Of a DNA stretch of 64,000 nucleotides, positions 24,741 to 38,819 are shown piece after piece. Under the pieces are notes generated by a model. It saw nothing but the letters and a program-made list of their open reading frames with translations, did not search any database and was not told the origin of the DNA. Where the stretch lies: contig CAUYLG010051940.1 of NCBI GenBank assembly GCA_963573385.1, positions 1 through 64,000 of the forward strand, in the 5' to 3' direction. Origin of the DNA: Cacajao melanocephalus. Taxonomy: Eukaryota > Chordata > Mammalia > Primates > Pitheciidae. The position numbers and the translations under genes were made by a program. Position 1 is the stretch's first letter. Every line of letters begins with the position of its first letter.

Positions 24741-25164
24741 AGTGCCAGGGAACTCTCCCGTCTCAATGCTATGAGTCAGAAGAAATGATTTAAAAACTGT
24801 CAGAATGACAAGTAGGAATTATCAGTGAGTAAGTAGAGAAAATATGTAGGGAAGAGATTTTAGAAGAGGCCCAGAGGGAAGAGAAACATGACCCAATACG
24901 AGGACAGAGAAGTAGACAGATTGCACCAGCACTAGAAGCCTTAGAAGGATATGCAAAATAGTTCTCATATTTCATTAGAGCTCAGTATTTATGATGTGTA
25001 TAGGGGTGAGAAATTGAGTTTGCTTGTTTGTTTTTTGTTCTTACTCTCTTCTATATTCCCAATTTACATATCAAACCTGGACCACCCAGAAGCCACAATT
25101 ATACACTCTGTATTTAATTCCCTCCCTGCATATCTTAACTCATTGAAATACAAATTAAGAAAGT
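24741..25164. other. anonymous sequence
   Basis: No gene or confident repeat is visible between the putative LTR and the 5'-truncated Alu. Confidence 0.4.
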
Positions 25165-25450
25165 TGTAATCCCAGCACTTTGGGAGGCCAAGGCAAGAGG
25201 ATCACTTTAGTCCAGGAGTTTGAGACTAGCCTGGGCAACATATCAAGACCCTGTCTCAACAAAAATAAAAAGTTAGCCAGGCATGGTGGTACATGCCTGT
25301 AGTCCCTGCTACTTGGAAAGCTGAAGTGGGAGGATCACTTGAGCCGGGAGGTTGAGGCTACAGTGAGCCATGATGGTGCCACTGTACTCACCTTTGGTGA
25401 CAGCAAGATCCTGTCTCAAAAAAAAAAAAAGAAAAGAAAAAAAAAAAGAA
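25165..25450 (+). mobile_element. Alu SINE (J-like), 5' truncated
   Basis: It starts inside the first arm at tgtaatcccagcactttgg, has old-looking substitutions, and ends in an A-rich tail with gaaaag interruptions. Confidence 0.93.
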
Positions 25451-25559
25451 ATTGTGTCACTTAGATTAGAAATATTGATGATAACTATTCTGCTTTCTCA
25501 AAACTTTTTGTGCCATTTTGAGTGTGCAGTCCAACAGTCACCTCTCATAAGAAACCCAT

Positions 25560-25750
25560 ACATATAAGCTTATAAGCAACAGAAATTTATTTCTCACAGT
25601 TCTGGATCCTGAGAAATCTATAATCAAAGTGGGTTTGGTGTCTGTTGAGGGCTTGCTTTTTGGTTCATGGATGTCCCCTTCTAATGGTTTCACATGGTAG
25701 AGGGAGAAAGATAATTTTGGAAGATGATGTTTGTCCCTCAAAATAAGGGA
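25560..25750 (-). mobile_element. MLT1-type LTR fragment, antisense
   Basis: The text caacagaaatttatttctca, cagttctggatcctgag and 'gtttggtgtctgttgagggc' is the reverse complement of the 3' part of an MLT1-class LTR. The remainder is absent. Confidence 0.65.
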
Positions 25751-25804
25751 ACTCCAAAAATGCATCTACTGGGGAAAGTAACAGATAAATAAAACCACAA
25801 TAGG

Positions 25805-26500
25805 AAATTTGTGGCTTTGTTTTTGGTAGCTTTGTTGTGATATCGTTCATATACCATATAATTTACTTATTGAAAGTTTACAATTCCGTGTTTTTTAGTA
25901 TCTTCACAGAGTTATGCAACAATTTTAAAACACTTTCATCACCCCACAGAGAAATCCTGTTGTATCCTTTAGCTGTCACCCTCATTTTCTCCATTCTCCC
26001 CAGCCCTAGGCAACTACTAATCAACTTTGTGTCTCTTTAGGTTTGCCTATTCTGGACATTTCCTATAAATGGCATTATACAATATGTGGTCTTTTGTGAC
26101 TGGCTTCTTTTACTTAGCTTGTTTTCAAGGGTCTTCCATATTGCAGCACATAACGTTCCATTATATGGATATACTACATTTTATTCATTCATTCATCAAT
26201 TGATGGACATTTGGATTATTTTCATCTAGCAGTTATTATAAATAATGCTACTGTGAACAGTCATGTTTTTTTGTGGACATATTCCTTCATTTCTTTTTAG
26301 TGTATAGGAGCAGAATTGCTGAGTCATATTCTAACCTTTTGAGGAGCTGTCAGACTGTTTTCCAAAGCAGCTATACCATTTTGTATTCCCACCAGAAATG
26401 TAGAGTTCCAATTTCTCTACATTCTCGATAACACTTGCTATTATCTGTCTTTTTGACCATAGCCATCCTAGTGGGTGTGAAGTGTATCTCATGGGTGCAT
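25805..26500 (-). mobile_element. L1M-type LINE segment A, antisense
   Basis: Reverse-complement L1 landmarks: cctattctggacatttccta at 26047, ggatatactacattttatt near 26167, gagcagaattgctgag near 26308, catcctagtgggtgtgaag near 26464. Its natural continuation is found at 27790, not next to it, so a 1.3 kb block interrupts it. Confidence 0.8.
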
Positions 26501-26504
26501 GTTT

Positions 26505-26730
26505 TTGTAAATTGTATGATTCCATTTATAGGAAACATCTAGAGTGGGCATCTTTTCTAGGGAAACCTAGGAAACTATTCATCATCCTGGGAGAATTGGA
26601 GAGCAATGACCAGTGACTGCTAATGTGGCATTTCCTTTTGAGGTGATGAAATGTTCTAAAATTGAAGATCACATTTGCAAATATACTAAAAGTTACTGAC
26701 TTGTATGCTTTATGTGGTGAATGGCCATAT
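26505..26730 (+). mobile_element. old L1 3'-UTR fragment, sense (opposite to neighbours)
   Basis: The text gtaaattgtatgattccatt at 26505, agtgactgctaatgtggc near 26612 and gaggtgatgaaatgttct near 26640 is the sense strand of the region whose reverse complement lies at 26050-26090. It therefore forms an inverted segment within otherwise antisense L1. Confidence 0.65.
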
Positions 26731-26732
26731 TT

Positions 26733-27590
26733 GTGTGGGTTTATTTCTGGGCTCTCTTTTTTCTTACTGATCTGTGTGAAAATCCCCTTACCAATACAAA
26801 CTGTATTAGATTAATGTCACTCTTCCAACTTTTTTCCTATTTTTCAAAATTGTTTTTACTATTCTAGTTTCTTTCCATTTCCATATAATCTTAGAATCAG
26901 CTTGTATATATCTGCAAAATTTCCTGCATGGATTAAATCCTGTTAAATCTGTGGGTCATTTTGGGAAGAATTGATATCTTAACTATGATGAATCTTCTAC
27001 TTCCTGAACACATGTCTCTCCATTTATTCTAGTCTTTTTTGATTTCTTTTTATCAGTTGTATGGTTTTTTATTTCTTTTATCAATGTTTTATAGTACAGA
27101 TTCTGTACATGCCTTGTTAGACTCATATCTAAGTATTTCACTTTGGGAGGAAGCTATTGTAAATAGCACTGTTTTTAGAATTCTCATTTTTAATTGTTTA
27201 TTGCTAATATATAGAAACAGTATTGAATTTTTAATTTTGACTTTGTATCCTATAACCTTAGTAAACTCCCTTATAGTACTTGGATGTTTAATTTTTGTGG
27301 AATTATTGGGATTTTCTACACAAACTTTCATGTCATCCATGAGTAGGGTCAGTTTTATTTCTTCCTTTTTAATCTGCATGTCTTTTATTTATTTTTATAT
27401 TGTTATTGCCTCGGCTAAGACTGCCGGGATGATGTTGAATAGGAATGAATGGAATGAAACCCTTTGCCTTGTTCCTGATCTTAGAGCAAAGCATTCAGTT
27501 ATAGCCATTTTTGTTTTTTGTAGATTTTAGAAATTAGATTGAGTAAATTCCCTTTTACTTCTGGTTTGTTGAGAGTGTTTTTCACGGATG
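26733..27590 (-). mobile_element. L1M-type LINE segment C, antisense ORF2
   Basis: Reverse-complement ORF2 text: gtgggtttatttctgggctc at 26735, 'ttccatttccatataatctt' at 26873, gatatcttaactatgatg near 26972, ctccatttattctagtc near 27017. The minus-strand frame at 27089-27379 reads an RT-like MDDMKVCVENP, a degraded relative of the L1 catalytic region. In L1 order this belongs after the block at 27790-28840. Confidence 0.8.
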
Positions 27591-27623
27591 GATGTTGACT
27601 GGGGCTGCAATTACATTGCTTAG

Positions 27624-27725
<102 letters not shown>

Positions 27726-27789
27726 TGAGTGGGTGCTTAGGTGCGCTCAGCCAAGCTTGGTTATGCCGTCATCCTCTCTTAGGTCATTT

Positions 27790-28840
<1,051 letters not shown>

Positions 28841-28849
28841 AGGATAGTA

Positions 28850-31030
28850 TGTGTTTAAGAGACACTTAAAGGTGAAGAAATGGCAGGCCTAAATATTTTC
28901 ATTGTATATTCCTTTTTTCTATCCTAGGGCCTTCCAATCAAACAAATCTAACTCAAATGCTGTTCATGCTGTTAAACATGTGTTATTCCACCTGTATGTG
29001 CTGTAGCAATTTGGGGTTCACCAAGTTTATTCTCATCTGCTAGTCTTCATTCTTAAACCTGCCCAATACTTAATCTTTGGATTTCTGTCCTATTCCAGCC
29101 AGCCCCAGATTAAGTTTTGAGCTTGAGATTTTCTGTATACATATTTTCCAACTGAGTTTGTTGAAACACTCATACTCTATATTCTTCTTTGTGCTCTGTG
29201 TACACTCCTACTGGAATAAGATCATGTTCCACCTTGGGAGCATGCCCTGGCATCACAGGGATTCTTTGTACAGAATTCTAAGCTATGTATTGGTATTCTT
29301 CTTGTGGCTTGGTGCCTAAGTAAATTTCTGATATTAATTGGAAGTTTAATTCTTTTCAACCAGTGGAGGAGAGCTCTGACATTGAGACAGTACAACCTTG
29401 GATATATCTATGCAGAAATGCCGCATCTAGTGTTTCTTTTTGGTTTAAATGGATAGGTTAATGTAGTGCAATCAACTGTTTATACTTAACAGCTATATCC
29501 TTTACATGAAGCAGTTAATATGCCTTTCAATTCTCTGGATCTTTGTTTTGACTTTGGTTTTGAGGTTAACAATGTTCAATCAAGTTTTATCTCATTTTTA
29601 ATGATTTTTTTTTGAAATGGTCAAAAATGGTAATGTATGTCATTTTTCTGAAATGGTCAAAAACAGATAATGTATGTCAGTTCACTCAGAAACTTGTATG
29701 TAGATTTGGGCTAAATGATGGTCCCTTACCCTGAAAACAAAAAGGCAATTGGTCCCGTTTACTGATGTAACATATTTGTAGTAGGCAACTAACCACGGAG
29801 AAAATACAAGTATTTATAGAGCCACAGAAAGTAGAGCTTACTGCTTTGTAGATAAGAGCCTGTGGGACTTGGAGGGATTTAATCAACATTCCAACTATAA
29901 ACATCCTCTCTGCCAATTCCAGGTTATATTTAAGTTTCAGGTTGATTTCCTGAGAAGCAAGAGGTTCAGCACTTGTACCAGGATGTTTCGATGTTTCTTT
30001 TTAAACCTGGAATCCCAGTTGCTTATTGTTTATAGAAATCAATGGCATTGTTTTTGGAAATGGGAATGGAAAATTCTCCAGAGTCCTGATAAGGCCGGGT
30101 CAGCTCTCCCTGAAGGTGGTTTGAGAGCCCAAGTTTTGAATCAGTTGCATGAATAACAATTTTGATTATGCCAGGGTCAGGATGATTTTCATTCAGCCCA
30201 ATGCCTCATCAATCGGCTAGCCTGGCTAAATATAACGAATCTTTTTAAAGGGACTTGCCTACTTGTCCTTGAATTCTTGACTGGGCTGATAAATGGCCCT
30301 AGCTGAGTCTGAGTAACCCTGTTTCCAATATATATGGAGAGAGAAACATTACAGTTTGGCAAGGCTGTCTTTACAGATGAACATGCCTGGTTCTTTCTTC
30401 TTTCCTTTGATCAAGTTCTGTAGATTTTTCAGTGCTTTCTGGAGCAAGCCTCTTTCCAGGCTGTAGTAGCTATTCTTTGATTCCTTCTCCCTTTATCATT
30501 CTTGTACATAAAAAGAAATGAGGTTTTATCCTTTGAATAGAATAATCCACATAGTCTCTGAAACTCCAGTTCCTTAATTTCCACTGTGTTTCTTGTTTGA
30601 CAAGTGGCAATCTGTTTTTTACTCCTTTGCATCTTTCCCGGCCATTTTAGAAACACTGATGTGATTGCAAACACAGAGGAAGCCTCCTTGGGAGAACTGA
30701 CTCAGCAGCGCTCTGCTGAGAGAAAAACCTATCTCCTTTTCATCCTTCTTTGTGACCAGGGCCACTCAAATTATTTGTCCTCAGGAAATGCTTTGGCTTG
30801 CTGGGAGCACTAATGGGCATGACAATCAATATTGCTTATACTGATACTTCACTCTCTTGGTAAGGGATTTCACTAGTAGATTTTCTTTCTCTGGGGATTC
30901 AGTCAACAACATTTATACAACACTCACAGAATGTAAAGCGTGTAGGGTACTAGACAGGACAAAGAAGCAAGAGAATCACAACGAATGGTTGCTGCTCTTT
31001 AGGGCCATCTTAAATAGCTGGGAGATTGAT
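28850..31030. other. anonymous, apparently single-copy sequence
   Basis: This is the longest stretch without a recognised repeat in the left half. Open frames here have no family signature. A short tandem duplication of about 36 bp (tgaaatggtcaaaaa, aatgtatgtca) lies at 29613-29679. Nothing supports a gene. Confidence 0.5.
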
Positions 31031-31035
31031 AAGTA

Positions 31036-31491
31036 TGTTAGGGTTCTCCAGAGAAAGAAAGGAAGCAAATGTGAGAGAGAGAGATGAGAGACAGGGAAAG
31101 AGAGAGAGAGAAAGAGAGAGAGAAACTGATTTATTATAAAGAATTACCTCACGTGAGTATGCAGGCTGAATACCAAGATCAGCAGTCAGCAAGCTAGGGA
31201 CCCAGGAGAGCCAATAGCATCAATTCCAGTCTGAGGGCAGAAGAAGACCAATGTCCCAAGCAGTGAGGTCAGAGAAGTTCCCTCTTGTCCTGTCTTTTGT
31301 TCTATTTAGGCCTTCATCTGATTAGAGTGAGCTACTCACATTAGGAAGGACAATGTGCTTTACTCAGTCTACTGATTCAGATATTAATGTCATTAAAAAT
31401 ATCCTCACTGAGACACCCAGAATAATGTTTAAATAATATATGGGCCCTTTGTGGCCCAGTTAACTGGACACATAAAATTAACTGATACAGT
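31036..31491 (-). mobile_element. MLT2-type (ERVL) solo LTR, antisense
   Basis: It reads tgttagggttctccagagaa, then a (GA)n run at 31070-31125, aattacctcacgtgag, gaagaagaccaatgtccc, ctttactcagtctactgat, and cacataaaattaactgat. The reverse complement is an MLT2 LTR. A perfect 5-bp target duplication, aagta, lies at 31031-31035 and 31492-31496. Confidence 0.88.
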
Positions 31492-31537
31492 AAGTATATG
31501 TAGACAAGAATAAGAAAAACACCAAGTAACTTATATA

Positions 31538-31865
31538 GAGTTGGCCCTTTGTTTCTGTGGGTTCCCTATCTGTGTATTCAACCAACCTCAGATCAAAAAT
31601 ATTTGGAAAAAAAGAATCTGTATGAACAAGTCCAGACTTTTTTTTCTTATCATTGTACCCTAAACAATATAACAATTATTTACATAGGATTTACATTGTA
31701 TTAGGTATTATAAGTAATCTAGAGATGATTACAAATATATAGGAAGATGTGGATGGGTTATATGCAAATACTATGTTATTTTATATAAAGGAGTTAAGCA
31801 TTCATGGATTTTGGTATCTGAGAGGAGTCTGGAATCAATCCCCCATGGATACCAATGGACAACTC
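31538..31865. mobile_element. MER2 (Tigger-type MITE)
   Basis: Terminal inverted repeats gagttggccct and (reversed) gagttgtccat bound a 328-bp element whose interior is itself complementary in arrangement: gtgggttccctatctgtg near the left, ccccatggataccaat near the right. TA dinucleotides flank it. Confidence 0.85.
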
Positions 31866-31869
31866 TTTA

Positions 31870-32296
31870 GATGTGCACTGTTTGAGCTTGTACTCAAATG
31901 CTGAGTGAGATTAAGCAGCTGTGTGCCCCTTCTTGGGGATATGATGGAGCTCAGAGAGGACAGGACAACACAGCAAGAGCCACTTCCAACTGGATGATCA
32001 TGTAGGCATGAGTGGGGACAGCCAGTGAATTGGCTTGGTGGTGGGGCTCTGAGGGAGATCTGAGGCCGATACTAAGCCGATTTGGAGAACAAAGGGAGCA
32101 AACATGTGATCAGCCCACATCTCTGAAGTTCAGGAGAATCAGAGGGAAGAGCCTATAGCTGCACTGGGGCCTGTGGTAACAGGATTGTACCAAAGGACAG
32201 TTGTAGCCAACCAAACCCTTTATTGACAAAACTGTCTGTCCAAGTCTGTCAAGGTGTATCTGGTAACCAAGGCCAAGTGCCTACTTCCCCTGTAAG
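31870..32296. other. anonymous sequence
   Basis: No gene or recognised repeat is visible. Confidence 0.4.
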
Positions 32297-32314
32297 AATC
32301 CTCTGAATTTTCCA

Positions 32315-33113
<799 letters not shown>

Positions 33114-33716
33114 TGTGCTGTGTAACAACCACAAATTTCATAGCTTAAAACAATACATTTATTATCTCACAGTTTCCGTGGGTTGGAGGTCTGGGAACAG
33201 TTTAGTTGGGTCCTCTTTTTAGGTTCTCACAGGCTGTGTTCAAGGTGTTGGCCAGGGATACAATTTCATCTGAGGTTCACAGTCCTATTCCTAGGTCAGT
33301 GGTTGCTGGCAGAATTTAATTTCTTGGGGCTGTTGGGCTGAGGTCCTCTGCTCCTAGAAACTGCCTAACATTCCTTGCCCACTCCTCAGCATTACCAGTT
33401 TCCTTCTCCAAGGCCAGTAGAAGAGCATCTGCTGGTGCTTCCTGTCTCTTACCTCTAGATGTTCTAGAGGCTGACCTAATTAGATCAAGCCCACCTAGTA
33501 TATAATGTACATTTTGATTAACTAGAAAATCAATTTATTAGGGGCCTAAATGACATCTGCAAAATTCCTTCACCTTCGCCACATGATCTAATCACGGAGT
33601 GATATCCGTCGTATTCACAGATCCCAGCCACACTCAAGGGGATAGGATTGCACAGGGAGTATATACCAGGGACTGAAAATCCTGGAGGCCATCCTGGAGT
33701 TCTGCCTACCACAAAG
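33114..33716 (-). mobile_element. MLT1-type (ERVL-MaLR) LTR, antisense
   Basis: Reverse-complement features: cttaaaacaatacatttatt, atctcacagtttccgtggg, 'caaggtgttggccagggata', 'gggcctaaatgacatctgc', cacactcaaggggatagg, and ggaggccatcctggagttct near the end. Length about 600 bp, typical of older MLT1 subfamilies. Confidence 0.65.
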
Positions 33717-33956
33717 AGTAATCAATCAAACTAATGTAATCATCTTGACCTTGAGTTTAAGAAACAATTGGGCTCCTCCAAGTGCCTCGTATATGTATTT
33801 CCTGTGAGGTTAATGCTAATTCCAGTCACTAGAGTCTGCAGAAAGAGCAGATAATAGACTATACATACCTATGGGGCCAGAGTGTGTTCAGAGAATGGGA
33901 ATGCAATAAATAGGTCTCTTTTTGGGGAGGAGGTGATGTGATGAAAACTGATCTGA

Positions 33957-34235
33957 TGCCAGACCTGGTGGGTCACGCTGTAATCCCAGCACTTGGGAGG
34001 CTGAGGTGGGCGGATCATGAGGTCAGGAGATTGAGACCATCCTGGTTAACACGGTGAAACCTTGTCTATACTAAAAATACAAAAACATAGCTGGGTGTAG
34101 TGGCGCATGCCTGTAATTCCAGCTACTTGGGAGGCTGAGGCAGGAGAATCGCTTATACCCAGGAGGCGGACGTGGTAGTGAGCCAAGATTGTGCCACTGC
34201 ACTCCAGCTTGGGCCACAGAGTGAGACTCCGTCTC

Positions 34236-34263
<28 letters not shown>
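33957..34263 (+). mobile_element. Alu SINE, full length
   Basis: Sense Alu with a small deletion in the first arm and a tail with (aaaag)n. The flanks aaaactgatct and aaaattgatct are the target duplication with one change. Confidence 0.96.
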
Positions 34264-34269
<6 letters not shown>

Positions 34270-34274
34270 TTGAT

Positions 34275-34990
34275 CTATTGAAGATGATTTCATCTTCTCT
34301 AAGATCAATTTTGGTGATGGAACAGGGGGTCTGAAATGTAATTTAGAAGTTGCTGAAACAGCCTAGCTCAGAAGAGAATTATGTCTATACTATATAAAAA
34401 ATCTCTGGGAAGAGTAATGTAAGTTAAACATAAAATACATATTTTTAAATTAAATTTATACACGTTGGGTATAGATTGGGTTTTGGGGGTGTGTGAAAAG
34501 GAAAGGAGAGATTGGAAATGCCTCTAGGGGCTTAAAACTAAAGTACTAGGATGGATATATCAATTTTTTTCATTTAACATATCTTTTGAGGACTTTTATG
34601 AGCAAAATAATAGTAGAAGGAATATAAGGATATTTAGGATATAGTTTCTCTCTTCATGAGGTTAGAGTGTTATAGAAAAAGAGAGGGTAGGTAAGGAGTC
34701 CCTGGTATCAAATGCAACAGAAAGATGGAGAAGATATAGGTCATGAACAGCAGTGTTCTCAATGAAGTGGGTAGAAGTGCGAGTCACATCTCAAAAGACA
34801 GTAAAAAGAACTACAGGATATCCATTTGAAAAGCAGGACTGAAAAATGAATTGAAAGGAAACCAGCATTATATCCAGAGCAGTAAAGCAAATGCTCCTTT
34901 GGAGCTTGGGAAGAGTACAACAGTACTTAAATGACACTGTTATTATTATTTTTAAGGATAAGGGGTCCAGAGTAATTTGAACTTGTTTTT
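34275..34990. other. mostly anonymous sequence
   Basis: No gene is visible. The text near 34580-34700 (cttcatgaggttagagtgtt) may be another copy of the old unassigned mammalian repeat seen near 42030. Confidence 0.35.
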
Positions 34991-34997
34991 GTCAAAA

Positions 34998-35935
34998 GAA
35001 AAACGTTAGACAAATTAAATTTAACAGAGTTTAATTGAGCAAAGAATGGTTTGAGAATCAGGTAGCCACTGAGCAGAATAAGTTCAGAGAGACTCTAGTG
35101 CTGCCAAGTGGTTGAAGGAGATTTATGGACAGAAAAAGGAAAGTTATGGACAGAAAACAGAAGCGAGTTACAGAAACAGCCAGAATAGTTGCACTTGGGT
35201 GTTTTCCTTATGTGACAGTTAATATTTGGTGTCAACTTGATTGGATTGAAGGATGTCTATATGGCTTTGGTAAAGTATCCTTTCTGGGTGTGTCTGTGGG
35301 GATGTTGCCAGAGGAGATTGTTATTTGAGTCAGTGGACTGGGAGAGGAAGACCCACCCTTAATGTGGGTGGGCACTATCCAATCAGCTGCCAGTGTGGCT
35401 AGAACAAAGCAGGTGGAGGAAGGTAGAATAAGCTGGCTTGCTGAGTCTTCCTGCTTTCATCTTTCTCCTGTGCTGGATGCTTCCTTCTCTTCCTCCTGCC
35501 CTTGACGTAAGACTCCAGGTTCTTCAGCCTTTGGACTTACAGTGGTTTGCTGGGGGCTCTCAGGCCTTCGGCCACAGTCTGAGGGCTGCACTGCTGGCTT
35601 TGCTACTTTTGAGGGTTTTGGACTCAGACTGAGCCACTACAGGCTTCCTTGATCCCAAGCTTGCAGATGGCCTGTCATGGGAGTTTGCCTTGAGATCATG
35701 TGAGCCAGTTGTCCTTAATAAATAAACTCTTTCATATATACATATATCCTATTAGTTCTGTCCTGCTGGCAAACCCTGATAATAAACCTTTTATGAACCC
35801 AGTTTGAACAGTAGCCACCTTTGACTGTTTGAAACTTGGTGAGTCTGGTCACACATCCAGTTTGGTTACAGTTCACGATGTATGGAGAAACCTTTAAAAT
35901 ATGCAAGTAGGCAGCTTTAAGCCAAACTTAACAGA
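34998..35935 (-). mobile_element. ERV1-like LTR, antisense, split by MLT2
   Basis: The left piece (34998-35210: cgttagacaaattaaattta, cagagtttaattgagcaaag) and the right piece (35787-35935: ccacctttgactgtttgaa, gagtctggtcacacatcc, 'tgcaagtaggcagctttaag') read in reverse complement as the 3' and 5' parts of one LTR. The insertion between them is an MLT2 LTR. I do not recognise the exact family. Confidence 0.5.
35211..35786 (+). mobile_element. MLT2-type (ERVL) LTR, sense, nested
   Basis: It runs from tgtgacagttaatatttggtg through gtcaacttgattggattga, ttgagtcagtggactggga, aatgtgggtgggcactatcc, a cttaataaataaactcttt polyadenylation region, to cctattagttctgtcctg..aaaccctga. It lies inside an older antisense LTR; flanks cctta and ccttt are a degraded target duplication. 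The 64-codon open frame here is LTR-derived. Confidence 0.85.
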
Positions 35936-36369
35936 TTCAAACAGGTATCCATAGTAGGACTCATATTACTATAAACAGTGCAGATATTCATCCATATTCT
36001 CGAAATGGCTGCTTGGGAAGCCATTCTAAGCTAGTCCATCACTCTTGTAGGACTCCATTTTAAGCATCAGGATGGTCAAATGCCTCTAGAGAAAGGAAGC
36101 TCACAATTTTCTATTTAGATAATTTTGTCGTTGAACATTTTTATTAAGTTTTCATTCCCCACTTAAATTTACTTTTACAACAAAAAAATTTCTTGTTGAG
36201 CATACCTGCAGTAAACTAGAAAAACGGCTGCAAGGTACTTGTCTCTGGGAAAAATGCCCATCAGAGCACTCTTCACCGGGAGAAAAAAACTGAAGATCAC
36301 TTTTGTCAAGGATTGTATAGTAAATGAACCTGTTAGCAATAGCGTACCCTTATGCTGAGAATTACCCTG
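35936..36369. other. unassigned sequence between two LTRs
   Basis: No coding potential or recognised repeat; it could be residual ERV sequence. Confidence 0.3.
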
Positions 36370-36780
36370 TATGGCAGATGCACCTGATTGTGAGTTCTGA
36401 GCTAGGTAGTCTGGGAGTGGCTAACCAAGAGATTTGTTCTTTGTCTATGAGGAACATCTGAGCCCCCATCCCATAATGGAGGTCCCAATTTTTGGGTTGA
36501 ATGAAGGTCTCCAGGTAGAGGTTATTAGGAAAAGGGTGCTAAGTGAAAATGACACACAAACTGCATGCCTTTTGCAAGCGGTTGTGGTTCTCCTGTGCAG
36601 CCTGCTGCCACTGGACTGTATATAATGTGGTTCTCTTGACCAGCCTGCCACCATTGGACTCTCTCCTCTGCATATAAGCCTCCAATAAAACCCCATGTCT
36701 TGTTTTCTGGCTTTGCGTCTCTTCTTTGGCCTCTTGAATCTGATGCCATCCCCGTTGGAGTTGATAGGAATTTGGCATAA
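36370..36780 (+). mobile_element. probable ERV1 LTR, sense
   Basis: Promoter-like order is visible: TATA-like gtatataatgtgg at 36617 and catataagcc at 36671, then ccaataaaaccccatgtctt at 36682 as a polyadenylation signal. The downstream text tttggcataaccagga at 36770 resembles a primer-binding region. The family is not identified and the start is an estimate. Confidence 0.4.
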
Positions 36781-36883
36781 CCAGGATTTCTGCTCCCTCT
36801 GATTGGGTGTAATCAAGGAAGGATCTTCTTTAGGATGCTGATCTCTTTGCTTTTATCCCTAGCCTATTAAACCTGTTGGACTC

Positions 36884-37584
<701 letters not shown>

Positions 37585-37589
37585 GACTC

Positions 37590-38238
37590 CATCTCTCAAT
37601 GGCCACCATTGGTCATGTTTTCTAAATGTAGACTGTAAATACAGGAATTATATAGTCTGCATTCTCTCTTTCTCTCGCCATACAATACCACATGTGATAT
37701 CAGCCTTATCTTAAAGGATACAAACTCATTTTCGATGTCTGTCTGAATTGTAGTCTTGCTTGAAAAATAATGTTGTGTTAGCTAGTTAATTCAGTCTCAC
37801 CTGGAATCAAAAGTTTGAAATTATTCTGAGAAATCCACTTTCAAAATACAAATGCTCCATTTTATTTTGTAGATGTTTCCAGAGTTACTGAGTACTTTAT
37901 CTTTAATTAATGTCAGTAATGAATTTAAAATTGGGAAAAATCAAGCAAAAATGACAGGCAATAAAAATGTAACTCTGAAGTATTATTTACTATAACTATT
38001 TGGAGTGATATTTTGATAAAGTTTGCATGACATAAACTGTGAATCTTTTATAGCATATGCCAGAACACCAGTGCAGTTTTGGGATTTCAAGAGGGAATTA
38101 ATTAATGATGACTTGAAAAATGTATTCTAGCAAGTACCAGTGTACATTATGACAAATTGATTAGTATGAAGTCATAATTATTATATTCCACAACTCTGGA
38201 GCCTACTAAACTAACAAATGTAACTTTCTCTCACAGAA
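37590..38238. other. anonymous AT-rich sequence
   Basis: No gene or clear repeat. It ends in a pyrimidine-rich stretch, aactttctctcacag, that resembles a splice acceptor. Confidence 0.4.
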
Positions 38239-38485
38239 CCCAGAACAACATGATTTTAAGAATTATTCAAAAAGCATTTTTGGAACTGTGTGTTCATCTT
38301 AAAAGCCAAATTCTCCCTCTCTTCAAAGGACAGCATGAGGTGAACTATTATATCCGGCTGGAAGAAGACATAATGCTTTTCTCAAGTGTGAAGTGGGTCT
38401 ACTGGGGTCTGGTGAATCAAAGCAATGTAAAAACTTTCCTGGGTGAACTCAGAGAAATTCTAACTCATGTATTCTTTGCCGAAGG
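38239..38485 (+). other. exon-like open segment, unverified
   Basis: A 247-bp stretch open in one frame (82 codons including MILRIIQKAFLELCVHL) is bounded by an acceptor-like tttctctcacag on the left and a weak donor-like gaagg/gtaata on the right. No protein family is recognised. It could be an exon of a spliced transcript or a chance arrangement. Confidence 0.15.
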
Positions 38486-38558
38486 GTAATAAAATAGTGT
38501 TGGTCACCAAGCCTCAAAGGAAGAGGGAGCTAGCTGGTATATGATGGAGTGTGGGTGC

Positions 38559-38560
<2 letters not shown>

Positions 38561-38603
<43 letters not shown>

Positions 38604-38640
38604 CGTGCGTGCGCACGTGTGCGCATGTGTGTGTGCATAT
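38561..38640. repeat. (TG)n-(CG)n alternating purine-pyrimidine tract
   Basis: About 80 bp alternate purine and pyrimidine almost without a break: a TG run, then gcgcgcgcgcgtgcgtgcgc, then mixed cgtgtgcgca and tgtgtgtgca. It is a classic Z-DNA-prone microsatellite, with CpGs in a CpG-poor region. Confidence 0.95.
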
Positions 38641-38819
38641 ACGGTGTTATAACTAATGCAAATGGGTAACTCTTGGTCTGGAGAGCAGGAATTTCCTAAA
38701 TAGTAGTGCTATCTTGTGACTTCTTATGTTCTAGGTGTTAGGAAAGTTTTTCTTTTTGCCATAAGATGCTGCAGCTGACGGTTGATATGTTACTAACCTG
38801 CTTGTCATTGTCCAATATA

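Noticed and set aside
27039..27530. 163-codon plus-strand open frame
   Set aside because: It is the antisense of an L1 ORF2 fragment; the minus strand carries the L1 reverse-transcriptase-like text.
35438..35632. 64-codon frame with a signal-peptide-like start
   Set aside because: It is inside an MLT2 LTR; the hydrophobic start is an accident of pyrimidine-rich LTR sequence.
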